DNA of 11,747 nucleotides from Granulosicoccus sp964352535 (GTDB lineage: Bacteria > Pseudomonadota > Gammaproteobacteria > Granulosicoccales > Granulosicoccaceae): contig CAYGSW010000184.1 in NCBI GenBank assembly GCA_964352535.1, positions 1 through 11,747 of the forward strand, given 5' to 3'. The notes under the pieces are model-generated. The model saw only the letters and a list, made by a program, of their open reading frames with translations. It ran no database searches and had not been told where the DNA came from. How positions within the stretch are numbered: the first letter of the stretch is position 1; the number at the start of each line of letters is the position of its first letter. The translations under genes and the position numbers were made by a program. This document shows, piece after piece, positions 1 to 8,400 of the stretch.

Positions 1-7
1 AGGGCGG

Positions 8-58
8 CGGCTAGTGAACTCTGAATCCTAATATTTCGGGTTGACGGACTACTAGCCG
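8..58. repeat. 8-bp inverted repeat at the 3' end of moaE
   Basis: CGGCTAGT at 8-15 is the exact reverse complement of ACTAGCCG at 51-58, with 35 bases between them. The right arm includes the moaE stop codon (TAG on the minus strand, 52-54). It could form a stem-loop at the end of the moaDE transcript, but there is no T-run after it on the minus strand, so it is not a standard intrinsic terminator. The sequence before position 8 is too short to show what follows. Chance occurrence is possible. Confidence 0.3.
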
Positions 59-486
59 GGTGTGTTCTTCTCGACCCAGCGTTGCGAGCCTGTTGTTAGC
101 GTCTCTTTTTTCCAGAAGGTGGCCCGGCTTTTCAGCGCCTCCATCAGAAAGCGGCAGGCATCAAAAGCCGCAGCACGGTGTGCTGACCAGACAGCCGTCA
201 GAACGATGGGCTCACCGGGCTTGATGTCGCCCACCCGATGCACAATGAGGGCATCGATGACGTCCCATTTTGCTTTGGCGTCATCAATGATCGCTTCCAG
301 TTGTTTTTCTGTCATACCCGGGTAGTGCTCAAGCGTCATCCCCGACACTGTGTCACCTTCATTAAAGTCACGCATGGTGCCTACAAAGCTTGCAGTGGCT
401 CCAAAACTACCACCTGTAAGCCTGGCTTCAAACGTGGCAAGCTGTTGTGCAGGGGAGAAGCCCTGTGGCTCGATCTGAACGCTCAT
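52..486 (-). CDS. moaE: Molybdopterin synthase catalytic (large) subunit MoaE
   Basis: This 144-residue protein is the large subunit of MPT synthase. The enzyme is a cytosolic MoaD2-MoaE2 complex that inserts two sulfurs into cyclic pyranopterin monophosphate to make molybdopterin. The length fits the family (E. coli about 150). It contains the signature segment TLEHYPGMTEK (51-61), the SAHR motif (101-104, His103 and Arg104), Arg39, and the active-site lysines Lys119 and Lys126 in LKSRATFWKKE, at the same numbering as in E. coli. The ATG (484-486) overlaps the moaD stop codon by one base (TGATG), so translation is probably coupled to moaD; no strong separate Shine-Dalgarno is seen. The order moaD-moaE is as usual. 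No truncation or missing key residue is seen. Family assignment is very secure; stoichiometry and reaction are family knowledge. Confidence 0.97.
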   Translation of the reverse strand: MSVQIEPQGFSPAQQLATFEARLTGGSFGATASFVGTMRDFNEGDTVSGMTLEHYPGMTEKQLEAIIDDAKAKWDVIDALIVHRVGDIKPGEPIVLTAVWSAHRAAAFDACRFLMEALKSRATFWKKETLTTGSQRWVEKNTPG

Positions 487-719
487 CAGCCGCCCGTCAC
501 CGGGGGAAAGAACGCTACTTCATCGCCATCATTGACGCTTTCGTGAGGCTCACGGTGCTCCAGATTGACCGAGCACAACACATTGGCGGGCAGCAGTGGC
601 GTATCGGTGGCTCGCTCCCAGACATCACTGATGGTCTGGATGCCTTGGGCATCGACTTCTTTCACGCCTTCTTTGCGTTGTTCGCGCAGGCTTGCAAAAA
701 ATTTGACCTTGATGGCCAT
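486..719 (-). CDS. moaD: Molybdopterin synthase sulfur-carrier (small) subunit MoaD
   Basis: This 77-residue ubiquitin-fold protein carries sulfur as a C-terminal thiocarboxylate and donates it within MPT synthase. The C-terminus DGDEVAFFPPVTGG is the family hallmark, and the terminal Gly76-Gly77 is the site that is adenylated by MoeB and then sulfurated. The N-terminal IKVKFFASLRE strand-helix segment also matches. Length is close to the E. coli protein (81). It is the first gene of a two-gene minus-strand unit and ends one base into the moaE start codon. The ATG (717-719) has only a weak ribosome site. Its upstream region is the short divergent space shared with moaC, so both promoters must lie in or near 720-784; I could not assign clear -35/-10 boxes there. 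Confidence 0.96.
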   Translation of the reverse strand: MAIKVKFFASLREQRKEGVKEVDAQGIQTISDVWERATDTPLLPANVLCSVNLEHREPHESVNDGDEVAFFPPVTGG

Positions 720-784
720 GATCTAGTCCGATTAACGATATTCTGCACCGATGATACCCAATAGACCGAACCGGCGAGGCCTTG

Positions 785-1273
785 ATGTCGAAAACTTCTG
801 AGACTCTGACGCATTTCAACGAGGCGGGGGACGCTCACATGGTGGATGTTGGCGCTAAAGAGGTCACCCACCGGATTGCTGTGGCGGGAGGCAGCATCAA
901 CATGCTGGCGGATACTTTTGGCATGGTAGCGGCAGGTACTCACAAAAAAGGCGATGTGCTTGGCATAGCCCGTGTGGCGGGCATCATGGCGGCTAAACGC
1001 ACCAGCGATCTGATACCGCTGTGTCACCCTATCGGACTGACCAAAGTGGAGGTGCGATTCGAGCTGAATAAGCAGGCATGCAAGGTGCTATGTCAGGTTC
1101 AGGCTGAGACACATTCTCAGACTGGTGTGGAGATGGAGGCGTTGATTGGGCTTCAGGTGGCCCTGGCAACCATTTATGACATGTGTAAGGCCGTTGATCG
1201 GGGAATGCAGATTTCGGATGTACGGTTACTGGAAAAACGCGGTGGTGAATCAGGTCACTATCAGGCTCCGTAG
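785..1273 (+). CDS. moaC: Cyclic pyranopterin monophosphate synthase MoaC
   Basis: This 162-residue protein catalyses the second half of the first step of molybdenum cofactor synthesis, converting the MoaA product (a 3',8-cyclo-GTP derivative) to cyclic pyranopterin monophosphate. Visible signatures are AHMVDV (17-22), HKKGDV with Lys55, LIPLCHP with His81, TGVEMEAL (113-120) and YDMCKAVD with Asp132 and Lys135. These correspond to E. coli Lys51, His77, Asp128 and Lys131 with a constant offset of four. I chose ATG 785 because GAGG at 776-779 lies five bases upstream; the TTG at 782 is too close to it. The gene is divergent from moaDE across about 65 bp, whereas enterobacteria have moaABCDE in one operon. 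No moaA or moaB is in the window, so they must lie elsewhere. Function is secure by family. Confidence 0.96.
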   Translation: MSKTSETLTHFNEAGDAHMVDVGAKEVTHRIAVAGGSINMLADTFGMVAAGTHKKGDVLGIARVAGIMAAKRTSDLIPLCHPIGLTKVEVRFELNKQACKVLCQVQAETHSQTGVEMEALIGLQVALATIYDMCKAVDRGMQISDVRLLEKRGGESGHYQAP

Positions 1274-1603
1274 AGACACACCTGCGCGCCTGATAATTGA
1301 CGATGCCGGATTGGTGCATTCACCGTATCGATTGACAGATATTCCCGAGGTGGGGATGGAAGATGTATGGAGATTTCTTGGCAGATTGCTCTCGGACAGT
1401 ACCCCGGGTCAGGTATTCAGCTGTTAGTCGACATATCTGTTGCACAGCGCACAATGGTTACCTCTGTTCACAATAGGTGCACATCTGCCTGAGATATAAT
1501 CAGTGAAGGAACCGTGTGTACGATCAGCGCAGGTTTAGTTGCGCTCTCCCCTGTTTGGGCCGGATGGAAACGGTTTTTACTTATTTTTCAAGAGGCAGTA
1601 TCA
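1274..1603. other. Intergenic region moaC to asmA-like gene
   Basis: This is 330 bases without a convincing gene. An open frame runs through from inside moaC to 1427, but its translation resembles nothing I know and it has no ribosome site after the moaC stop. There is no GC hairpin with a T-run after moaC, only a small GGTG/CACC hairpin near 1312-1325. The right end holds a consensus -10 box at 1495-1500. A GTG at 1514 would extend the next protein by 30 residues, but it is judged less likely than the ATG at 1604. Confidence 0.6.
1495..1500 (+). promoter_or_regulatory. Consensus -10 box, putative promoter of the asmA-like gene
   Basis: TATAAT at 1495-1500 is a perfect sigma70 -10 hexamer in the gap before the asmA/mutY/yggX run. 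No good -35 is present at 16-18 bp; TTCACA at 1467-1472 is a fair -35 but sits 22 bp away. There is no TGn extended -10. A start near 1507 would give a leader of about 97 bases to the ATG at 1604. The call rests on the -10 box and position only. Confidence 0.45.
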
Positions 1604-3868
1604 ATGAAACTCCTTAAATGGCTACTAGGCACCGCTGCAGTAATGGTGCTTGTCGTCGGGCTCGGTGTAGCGGCTTTGGTATACCTGGTCGATTGGAATG
1701 ATTTCAAGGAGACCATTCAGAATCAGGTCAAGAAGCAAACCGGACGAGAGCTGACCATAGCCGGCGATCTGAGCCCCTCTGTGTTCCCGTGGGCTGGAAT
1801 CACCATTGGCAAAATCAGTCTGGCCAACGCTGAAGGCTTTGGCGATCAGCCGTTTGCCAGCATCGGGGGAGCAGATGTAAAGGTAAAGCTGTTGCCACTG
1901 CTCAAGCGAGAAATCAACGTACGAACTGTCGAGCTAAGCGCTCTTCAGGTTGACTTGCAGCTGGCAGCTGATGGTTCCAGCAATTGGGACGATCTTGTGC
2001 AAAGCACTACGACCACCACAACGACCGAAGAGGTCAGTGATGACAAGGAAATAACCACTGAAGTCGAAGGCAGCAGTGCAACCATTGCGGCACTGGCCGT
2101 GGGTGGCATCGCCATTACCGATGCCAATGTCAGCTGGACTGATGCATCTACTGGCACTGATGCAAAGCTTTCTGCCTTCAACCTGCAAACCGGTGCAATC
2201 GAACTTGAGAAGCCATTTGACCTGAACGTGGATTTTTCGGTAACCAGCAACAGCATGGATATTGAGGCTGACGTCAAGGCTGACGCTAACCTGATGGTTG
2301 ATCTCAATGGACAGGTATATAGCATCGAAGGGCTAACACTGACCACGGATGCCAGAGGAAGCGCACTGCCCAATGGTGCACTGAGTGCCACATTTGCTGC
2401 TGACGTCATGGCCAAGCTGGCTGATCAGCAAATAGAAGTACCGGCGCTGTCGTTGTCGGCTTTGGGAATTGAGCTTAACGGTGGCTTGAACATTGCCAAT
2501 CTTGACACCGAGCCCACCATAACAGGGCAGCTGGCCAGCAATGAGTTCAGCCCACGCGAGATGATGACAACGCTGGGTATCGAAGCACCTGTAACAGCGG
2601 ATCCTGAAGCGCTGAAAAAAGCCAGCCTGTCCGTGGCATTGGCGGCAACACCTGCCAGCGCGGCATTGAACGATCTTGTGATAACGCTGGACGATACCCG
2701 CTTCACTGGTGCTGCAAGTGTGCCTTCATTGGCAGGAGCAATACCGCCACTTCGATTCGATTTCAATGTGGATGCTATCGATATAGATCGTTACCTGCCA
2801 CCTGCCAGTGATGCACCTGCCACTGACGATGAACCAACCGTCGAAACTGTTGCAACCACCGGCGATGAGCCCATCGAGCTACCGATCGAGATGATGCGTC
2901 AGCTGGATATTGATGGCACCTTCAGTGTGGGCAGCGTCAAGGTCAGTAACCTCACCACAAAAGACATTGTGGTGCCTGTGAAGGCCCAAGGTGGCAGGCT
3001 TGCATTAGAGGGTGTGAAGGCATCGCTCTATGAAGGGGCCATTGATGCAACAGCTAGCGTTGATGTAACAGGCGGCATTCCAGGCTACGGCATGGCGATG
3101 TCTCTTGAGGGTATTCAGGCTGAGCCTTTGCTGGGCGATCTGATGCAAAAGGATTCGTTTTTAAGTGGTGCCGGGCAGGTGGCTGCCGATATCACCACGG
3201 GTGGTAACAGTGTGAATGCCATCAAGGCTGCATTGAATGGCAATTTCAGCACCGCCTTCACCGACGGTTCTATCAACGGTATCAACATTGGCTACCAGAT
3301 ACGGCGGGCAAAAGCTGCGTTGACAGGCCAGACGCTTGCTGAAGAGGAAGGCACCGTTAAGACCGACTTTTCATCGCTTGCCGTGAGTGGCACGTTTACG
3401 GATGGCGTAATGCAATCCGATGATTTGGATATGCGCTCGCCGTTGCTGCGACTTGCAGGTGCCGGGATGGTGGATTTGCCGGGTGAGGCGGTTGACTACA
3501 CGTTGGAGACTTTGATCACAGGCACCGCTCAAGGACAGGGTGGCGAGGATCTGGAATCGCTGAAAGGCGTCAAGCTTAACGTCCCCATTCGCGGAACGTT
3601 TGATGAGCTGGCGGCCAACTTTGCCGGCGTTATCCTGAGTGGCATGAAAGACAATATTACGGGCAACCTCAAGGCACTGGCGGATGAGAAGGCCGAAGCT
3701 TTGAAAGCTGAAGCACGCGAGAAGGCGGATGCCTTGAAGGCCGAAGCTCAGGAGAAGGCAGATGCGGCAAAAGCCGAAGCCGAAGCTGCTTTGAAGGAAA
3801 AAGCAGATGAGGTGAAAGACGATCTTGAAAACAAGGCTAAAGATGCATTGAAGGGTTTTCTCAAGTAG
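1604..3868 (+). CDS. AsmA family protein, inner-membrane anchored
   Basis: This 754-residue protein has one N-terminal membrane segment (about residues 4-28) followed by a long periplasmic part. The segment after the membrane helix (QVKKQTGRELTIAGDLS, then SVFPWAGITIGKISLAN, then KVKLLPLLKREINVRTVEL) is the typical AsmA start, and the conserved AsmA C-terminal region lies at about 545-672. Proteins of this family are thought to span or organise the envelope and influence outer-membrane assembly or lipid movement; no reaction can be read here. Unusual traits are a seven-threonine, acidic linker (135-141 and onward) and a highly charged Ala/Lys/Glu tail (about 690-754) with 11-residue repeats. 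It is longer than E. coli AsmA (about 617). ATG 1604 is preferred because AAGAGG lies at 1590-1595 with eight bases of spacing and the membrane segment then starts at once; GTG 1514 would add 30 residues. It sits 40 bp before mutY in the same direction, suggesting co-transcription. Confidence 0.9.
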   Translation: MKLLKWLLGTAAVMVLVVGLGVAALVYLVDWNDFKETIQNQVKKQTGRELTIAGDLSPSVFPWAGITIGKISLANAEGFGDQPFASIGGADVKVKLLPLLKREINVRTVELSALQVDLQLAADGSSNWDDLVQSTTTTTTTEEVSDDKEITTEVEGSSATIAALAVGGIAITDANVSWTDASTGTDAKLSAFNLQTGAIELEKPFDLNVDFSVTSNSMDIEADVKADANLMVDLNGQVYSIEGLTLTTDARGSALPNGALSATFAADVMAKLADQQIEVPALSLSALGIELNGGLNIANLDTEPTITGQLASNEFSPREMMTTLGIEAPVTADPEALKKASLSVALAATPASAALNDLVITLDDTRFTGAASVPSLAGAIPPLRFDFNVDAIDIDRYLPPASDAPATDDEPTVETVATTGDEPIELPIEMMRQLDIDGTFSVGSVKVSNLTTKDIVVPVKAQGGRLALEGVKASLYEGAIDATASVDVTGGIPGYGMAMSLEGIQAEPLLGDLMQKDSFLSGAGQVAADITTGGNSVNAIKAALNGNFSTAFTDGSINGINIGYQIRRAKAALTGQTLAEEEGTVKTDFSSLAVSGTFTDGVMQSDDLDMRSPLLRLAGAGMVDLPGEAVDYTLETLITGTAQGQGGEDLESLKGVKLNVPIRGTFDELAANFAGVILSGMKDNITGNLKALADEKAEALKAEAREKADALKAEAQEKADAAKAEAEAALKEKADEVKDDLENKAKDALKGFLK
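3686..3784 (+). repeat. Three 33-bp tandem repeats encoding 11-residue helical units
   Basis: Three in-frame 33-base units at 3686-3718, 3719-3751 and 3752-3784 encode EKAEALKAEAR, EKADALKAEAQ and EKADAAKAEAE (residues 695-727 of the AsmA-like protein). The DNA copies differ mainly at third codon positions, so they are not a fresh duplication. The 11-residue period, with alanine/leucine and paired Lys/Glu, predicts a long amphipathic helix of the LEA/undecad type. The tail after it (KEKADEVKDDLENKAKDALK) continues in a similar style. Confidence 0.85.
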
Positions 3869-3908
3869 ACAGTGTCAAAGTGTGGTGTAGCAGCAAAATC
3901 ACTGTTCA

Positions 3909-4976
3909 ATGTCTGAAATGAGTCAGCAGGATGCCTTTGCCGAATCCGTACTCCACTGGTTTGACGAGCACGGCCGCAAGCACTTGCCCTGGCAGCAGAA
4001 CAAGACGCCTTATCGTGTGTGGATATCAGAGATCATGTTGCAGCAGACGCAAGTTGCAACGGTCATTCCGTACTATGCAAAGTTCATGGAACGCTTTCCT
4101 GATTTGCAGGCGCTGGCAGTAGCACCAGAGGATGATATACTGGCGCACTGGTCGGGGCTTGGTTATTACGCGCGGGCCAGAAATCTTCACAAGTGTGCAA
4201 AGCTTGCGCATGAAAAATATAATGGCGCGTTGCCTGAGAACATCGACGAGCTAGTGGCGATGCCGGGGATCGGACTGTCCACCGCTGGTGCTATTCTCAG
4301 TTTGTCCCTGGGACAGAGCCACGCCATTCTGGATGGCAATGTAAAACGCGTTCTTGCCAGATACCATGCGGTGGATGGGTGGCCGGGTACCACTGCAGTG
4401 CTTAATCGTTTGTGGGAGATTTCGCGCAAGTGTACGCCGCCCAAGCGCACTGACGATTTCAATCAGGCGATGATGGATCTGGGTGCTACTTTGTGTACAC
4501 GCAGTCGGCCCGCGTGTGAACGTTGTCCGCTGGCGTCAAATTGTGAAGCACTGAAGCAGGGCGACACACTAAGGTATCCCGGAAAGAAGCCGAAGAAACA
4601 GACGCCTGTGAAAACCACGGTGATGCTGGTTTTATACAATGAGGCAGGGGATGTGCTGATGCAGCGAAGGCCCCCTTCAGGCATCTGGGGCGGTTTGTGG
4701 AGCTTGCCGGAGGTGGACGGCGTGGATGAGATAGATCTGTGGCTGGATGCTGCCGGTCTGTTGGCCACGTCGCAAGCTTTTAGCGCGGCGCGATTTCGCC
4801 ATACCTTCAGTCACTATCATCTTGATATTGATGTGCAGGCCCTCAATGTTCAGGTATCAGACAAGCTTATTCTGGAGAGCCCAGAGCAGGTCTGGTATAA
4901 CGGTGACCAGTTTCCCGGTGGCGTAGCCGCCCCTGTATCCAAAATACTGAACAACCTCGTAGGAGAGCTACTGTGA
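3909..4976 (+). CDS. mutY: A/G-specific adenine glycosylase MutY
   Basis: This 355-residue base-excision repair enzyme removes adenine mispaired with 8-oxoguanine. In order it has an N-terminal HhH-GPD glycosylase domain with SEIMLQQTQV (catalytic Glu41, E. coli Glu37), the helix-hairpin-helix around LVAMPGIGLSTAGAIL (115-130), ILDGNVKRVLAR with catalytic Asp142 (E. coli Asp138), and the 4Fe-4S ligands Cys196, Cys203, Cys206 and Cys212 in the expected C-X6-C-X2-C-X5-C spacing. A C-terminal NUDIX-like domain (about 236-350) includes RPPSGIWGGLWSLPE and the RHTFSHYHLDI loop that senses 8-oxoguanine. All key residues are present and length matches E. coli (350). The start could be ATG 3909 or ATG 3918; neither has a clear Shine-Dalgarno, and the second gives numbering closer to E. 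coli. It lies 40 bp after the asmA-like gene and overlaps yggX by four bases, so it is likely one transcript. Confidence 0.97.
   Translation: MSEMSQQDAFAESVLHWFDEHGRKHLPWQQNKTPYRVWISEIMLQQTQVATVIPYYAKFMERFPDLQALAVAPEDDILAHWSGLGYYARARNLHKCAKLAHEKYNGALPENIDELVAMPGIGLSTAGAILSLSLGQSHAILDGNVKRVLARYHAVDGWPGTTAVLNRLWEISRKCTPPKRTDDFNQAMMDLGATLCTRSRPACERCPLASNCEALKQGDTLRYPGKKPKKQTPVKTTVMLVLYNEAGDVLMQRRPPSGIWGGLWSLPEVDGVDEIDLWLDAAGLLATSQAFSAARFRHTFSHYHLDIDVQALNVQVSDKLILESPEQVWYNGDQFPGGVAAPVSKILNNLVGELL
4961..4967 (+). promoter_or_regulatory. Ribosome binding site deciding the GTG start of yggX
   Basis: AGGAGAG lies inside the last codons of mutY, and AGGAG ends seven bases before the GTG at 4973. This is the strongest Shine-Dalgarno in the run. 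It supports GTG 4973 over the in-frame ATG at 4985, which would also remove residues conserved in the family. Confidence 0.75.
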
Positions 4977-5248
4977 CAACCCGCATGGTGCAATGCGTAA
5001 AGCTAGGAAAAGAGGCGCCAGGCCTTGAACGGCCCACCTATCCTGGTGATCTTGGCAAGCGGATCTATCTGAATGTGTCGCAAGAGGCCTGGCAGAGCTG
5101 GGTGTCTCATCAGACCATGCTGATCAACGAGTATCGTCTGACGCCGGTGGATCCAAAAGCGCGCAAGTTTCTTGAAGAGGAAATGGAGAAGTTTTTGTTT
5201 TCGGATGACTTCACCAAGCCTGAAGGGTATGTGCCACCTAGTGAGTAG
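4973..5248 (+). CDS. yggX: Probable Fe(2+)-trafficking protein YggX
   Basis: This small 91-residue cytosolic protein is linked to protection of iron-sulfur clusters from oxidative damage and to iron transfer. The sequence follows the family along its whole length: the conserved cysteine near the N-terminus (VQCVKL, Cys8), YPGDLGKRIY (23-32), SQEAW (36-40), QTMLINEYRL (47-56) and the C-terminal EEEMEKFLF followed by PEGYVPP. It starts with GTG, and the start overlaps the mutY stop (GTGA at 4973-4976), so translation is coupled to mutY. The pairing with mutY is a common gammaproteobacterial arrangement and fits a shared oxidative-stress role, since MutY itself carries a 4Fe-4S cluster. No clear T-run terminator follows, but inverted repeats do. 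Confidence 0.95.
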   Translation: MTTRMVQCVKLGKEAPGLERPTYPGDLGKRIYLNVSQEAWQSWVSHQTMLINEYRLTPVDPKARKFLEEEMEKFLFSDDFTKPEGYVPPSE

Positions 5249-5293
5249 CGGTGTAAGGTTTGAGCGGTGAACAGATTTGATTTGCACTCAGAT

Positions 5294-5310
5294 ATGTAAA
5301 ACGATTACAT
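5294..5310. repeat. Perfect 6-bp inverted repeat, five-base loop
   Basis: ATGTAA (5294-5299) and TTACAT (5305-5310) are perfect complements around AACGA. It lies 46 bases after the yggX stop in a convergent intergenic region. It is AT-rich and has no T-run on either side, so it resembles an operator-like palindrome or a small hairpin more than a terminator. No binding protein can be named. Confidence 0.4.
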
Positions 5311-5363
5311 CCGCAGGTTATGTACGTTCATCGCATGGGAAGTTCGCTATACACATATTGGTT

Positions 5364-5397
5364 GGCTATCTGAGAATCGACTAACTATGGGATAGCC
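5364..5397. repeat. Perfect 7-bp inverted repeat, candidate transcript-end hairpin
   Basis: GGCTATC (5364-5370) pairs exactly with GATAGCC (5391-5397) across 20 bases. A competing hairpin is possible: AATCG plus CTA at 5376-5384 can pair with TAG plus CGATT at 5393-5401 with one internal mismatch. The position between the convergent yggX and SNF2 genes suggests a role at the transcript ends, but neither strand has a following T-run. Confidence 0.4.
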
Positions 5398-5409
5398 GAT
5401 TGACGGGTT

Positions 5410-5430
5410 GCTCAGCTCACCTTGTTGAGC
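5410..5430. repeat. GCTCA tandem with matching TGAGC, small hairpin
   Basis: GCTCA occurs twice in tandem (5410-5414, 5415-5419), and either copy can pair with TGAGC at 5426-5430; the nearer one leaves a six-base loop. Read on the minus strand, flanking GGG and CCC can extend the pairing with a bulge. It lies 67-87 bases after the SNF2 stop codon, so it may help end that transcript. The stem is only five pairs and there is no T-run. Confidence 0.3.
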
Positions 5431-5496
5431 CCAAGAGTCGAAGGATTGGCCAGGGTGCGCGCGGTATGTTGGCCGGCCTCTTAATTCTTATTGAGC

Positions 5497-8400
5497 TTAA
5501 CCTTTCAACAACTTGATCATCATATCCATGTCCAGCATGGGGCTGTCGGCACCCGCTAACACCGAGTCTGCCAGTTCGCGCTTGCTGCTGTGCAATTCCT
5601 GAATCTGCTCTTCAATCGTGCCGGTGGTCACCATGCGAATGATAGTCACAGGGCGTTGCTGGCCTATGCGGTGAGCGCGGTCTGAGGCCTGGTCTTCAAC
5701 GGCTGGGTTCCACCACGGGTCAAGATGGATGACGTAGTCGGCGGCGGTGAGATTCAAACCCGTACCTCCGGCTGTCAACGATATTAAAAACACATCCCCT
5801 TCACCACTTTGAAATGCGTTGACGCGTGCAGTGCGTTGCTTGGCGCTGGTGCTGCCATCCAAGTATTGATAGCTCACTTTCTTTGACTGCAGGTGTTTTT
5901 CGACGATCTTGAGATGATCCACAAACTGTGAGAACACCAGCGCTTTATGGCCACTGGCAATCAGCTCATCCACAGTGTTGGCAAACACATCCAGCTTGGA
6001 CATCGGGCCTTTCCACTCTGGCGTGATCAGCGAAGGGTTGCAACACAGACGGCGCAGCTTTGTCAGATAAGCCAGGATGATGATCTTTTGCTGCCCCGCG
6101 TTTTCCTGTTTGCCGCCTTTTGTGCCTTTGCCCAGTTTGTCTTGAGACGCTTGCAATGAATCCAGAGCTTCCTTGCGAATCTGCTCATAGACTGCAGCCT
6201 CCTCTTTGGACAGCGTGACGTTCAAGCTCAGCTCGGTTCGCGCTGGTAGCTCTTTGAGTACATCGCGCTTATGCCGTCGCAATAAAAAAGGCGAAACCAG
6301 ATGCTTTAACTGATCACGTGCGTGTTCATCATTGTCACGTGTGATAGGCAGAACATAGCGCTTGCGGAATGATGCTTCACTGCCTAACAATTGCGGGTTC
6401 AGAAAGCTGAACAGGGAATGCAGATCCATCAGGTTGTTCTGCACGGGTGTGCCAGTAGTGAGTACGCGAAAATCAGCCGGTAGCTGCTTGACACTTTTTG
6501 CCCGTCGCGTTGCGGCATTCTTGATGGCCTGTGCTTCATCGAGCACCACGGTGTGCCAATGCACGTTCTTCAAATGTTCAATATCATTTACCAGTAAGCC
6601 ATAGCTGATCACAACAATATCGAATGCTTGTAGATCGCTGAGGATGTCATGACGTTTGTGTTCCGAGTCAGCATAAGACAGTACATTCAGAGAAGGTGCA
6701 AAGCGTTGTGCCTCGGCCAGCCAGTTACCCACCACCGATGTCGGGGCGACAACCAAGCCTGGCCCCCCCTCGGCACGAGACAGAAATAGCGCCAGTGATT
6801 GCACGGTTTTGCCAAGGCCCATGTCGTCCGCCAGACAGGCACCGGCGCCGATCTTGCCCAGACGATCAAGCCAGGCAAAGCCTTCATGCTGATAGGTGCG
6901 CAAATCGGCTTGCAGAGTGCTGGGCACTTCGGCTGTCTTCTCCAATGCCTGTTTAATCTGTTGCCTGCGCTCCTTCCACGGTTTGTCTGACTTGATGGTG
7001 GCGCTGTCCAGTAGCGGATCCAGTGTTAACAGCGCCAATGGATGGATTTGTGTGGTAGTAGCGTCGCCTTTATCGGCTTTGGAAAATGCCTGCAAGGTGT
7101 CTAGCTGCTGCTTCAGTGTTCTGGACAGGCTGAGAAACTCGCCCTTGCCCAGTTCAATGAAGCGTGACTGAGGCTGTGCCTGCATAAGGCGTAACAGATG
7201 AGCCAGTGTAAGAGGGTCATTGTTTTCATCGTTGACCGGCAGTGTGCCACTGGCTGTGAACCATTCTTTCGCGCTTTTGATGGTCAGGTTCACGCCACCT
7301 ACATCGGCTTTGGCCTTGATGCGGAATGGAATGTCACTGGGCCAGACGCAGCGAATGCCGGAGTCTTGAACCTCTTCAAGCAGTTCCAGCGCATCCACTG
7401 TGTTATCAATAACAAAGTAGGGGCGGCCATCGTAGTGCTGCGCCATTATGGTGGATTGCAGAACCAGTGTTTCAATTTTGTTGCGTTCTTCTTGCAAGTT
7501 TCTTTGGACAGCGACCGTACCTGCTGGAGTCTGCACGTAGACCAGTGCGCCGCCGGTGGCTGCATCGAAAAAGGCGTTGGAATCAGGCAGAGGTTCTACC
7601 CGGATGCGCACGCGCAAAGAATGGCCGAAGGGCTCCATGGCCAGTAAGGGTTCGGACGAACCCTCTTGAACGGCTGCTGATGCTGTGTCGCTGTCACCCT
7701 GTATGGATATGTCAGTAGACAAGGCATCAAGCATGCTTTGCACACGCTCTTTCGCTTTTGCCGGTATAACCAAGCCTCTGGCCGGCACCGTCATGGCGAT
7801 GCGACGGTGAGCGGCGGTGAAGTGGGTAACGTTTACCCGAAGGTTGTCAACGTCGAGTTCTGAGTCGTAGTGATTGCCCTGAAACGCTGGCTCGATGCTG
7901 AGCTTTATGCGTCCGTCGATGTCCGTCAGCTGCAACACTGGCGGCCGCTCTACCACATCATAGCGTTCACCGTGTTCGTCAAAAACACAAGGGTGGCCAA
8001 CCAGTTGATACACCGTGCGCTGATCGGTTTCATAGGTGGTGCCGCTACCCCAGCCCTGATTGAGTTTCTGGATGGTGGCGCTGGCTTTGGCGTCCTGACT
8101 GATCAGGTGTGGCAGTGTACTGGCCTGTTCGCGCAGGCGCTTTAGTGCGACACGGCGGCCGCCGGTCCATTGGCCGTTCTTGCCCATCGTCTGTTCGAGG
8201 GGTGTGACGTCTACACCGCCGCCGTACACAGGGTGGATTTGCCAGACCAGGCGTCGTGTCTGGGTATTTGCGGTTGCGTTCTTTTTTGACTTTGCAGGCT
8301 TTGCATTGAGGGCAAGTTGTTCAAGTTCTCTGAGCGAGAATTCCCAGGGTTCGAGTGCTGTGACCAGCGTTGTGAGTGATTGTGTGCCGAGTGTCTTGTG

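Noticed and set aside
720..784. Moco riboswitch between moaD and moaC
   Set aside because: The space is about 65 bases, shorter than the Moco RNA motif, and I see no matching stems.
1146..1427. 93-codon plus-strand frame running from inside moaC into the gap
   Set aside because: It overlaps moaC in another frame, has no ribosome site after the moaC stop, and its translation shows no recognisable family features.
1945..2415. 156-codon minus-strand frame opposite the asmA-like gene
   Set aside because: It lies wholly antisense to a well-supported gene, and its Ser/Val/Ala-rich translation is typical of a shadow frame.
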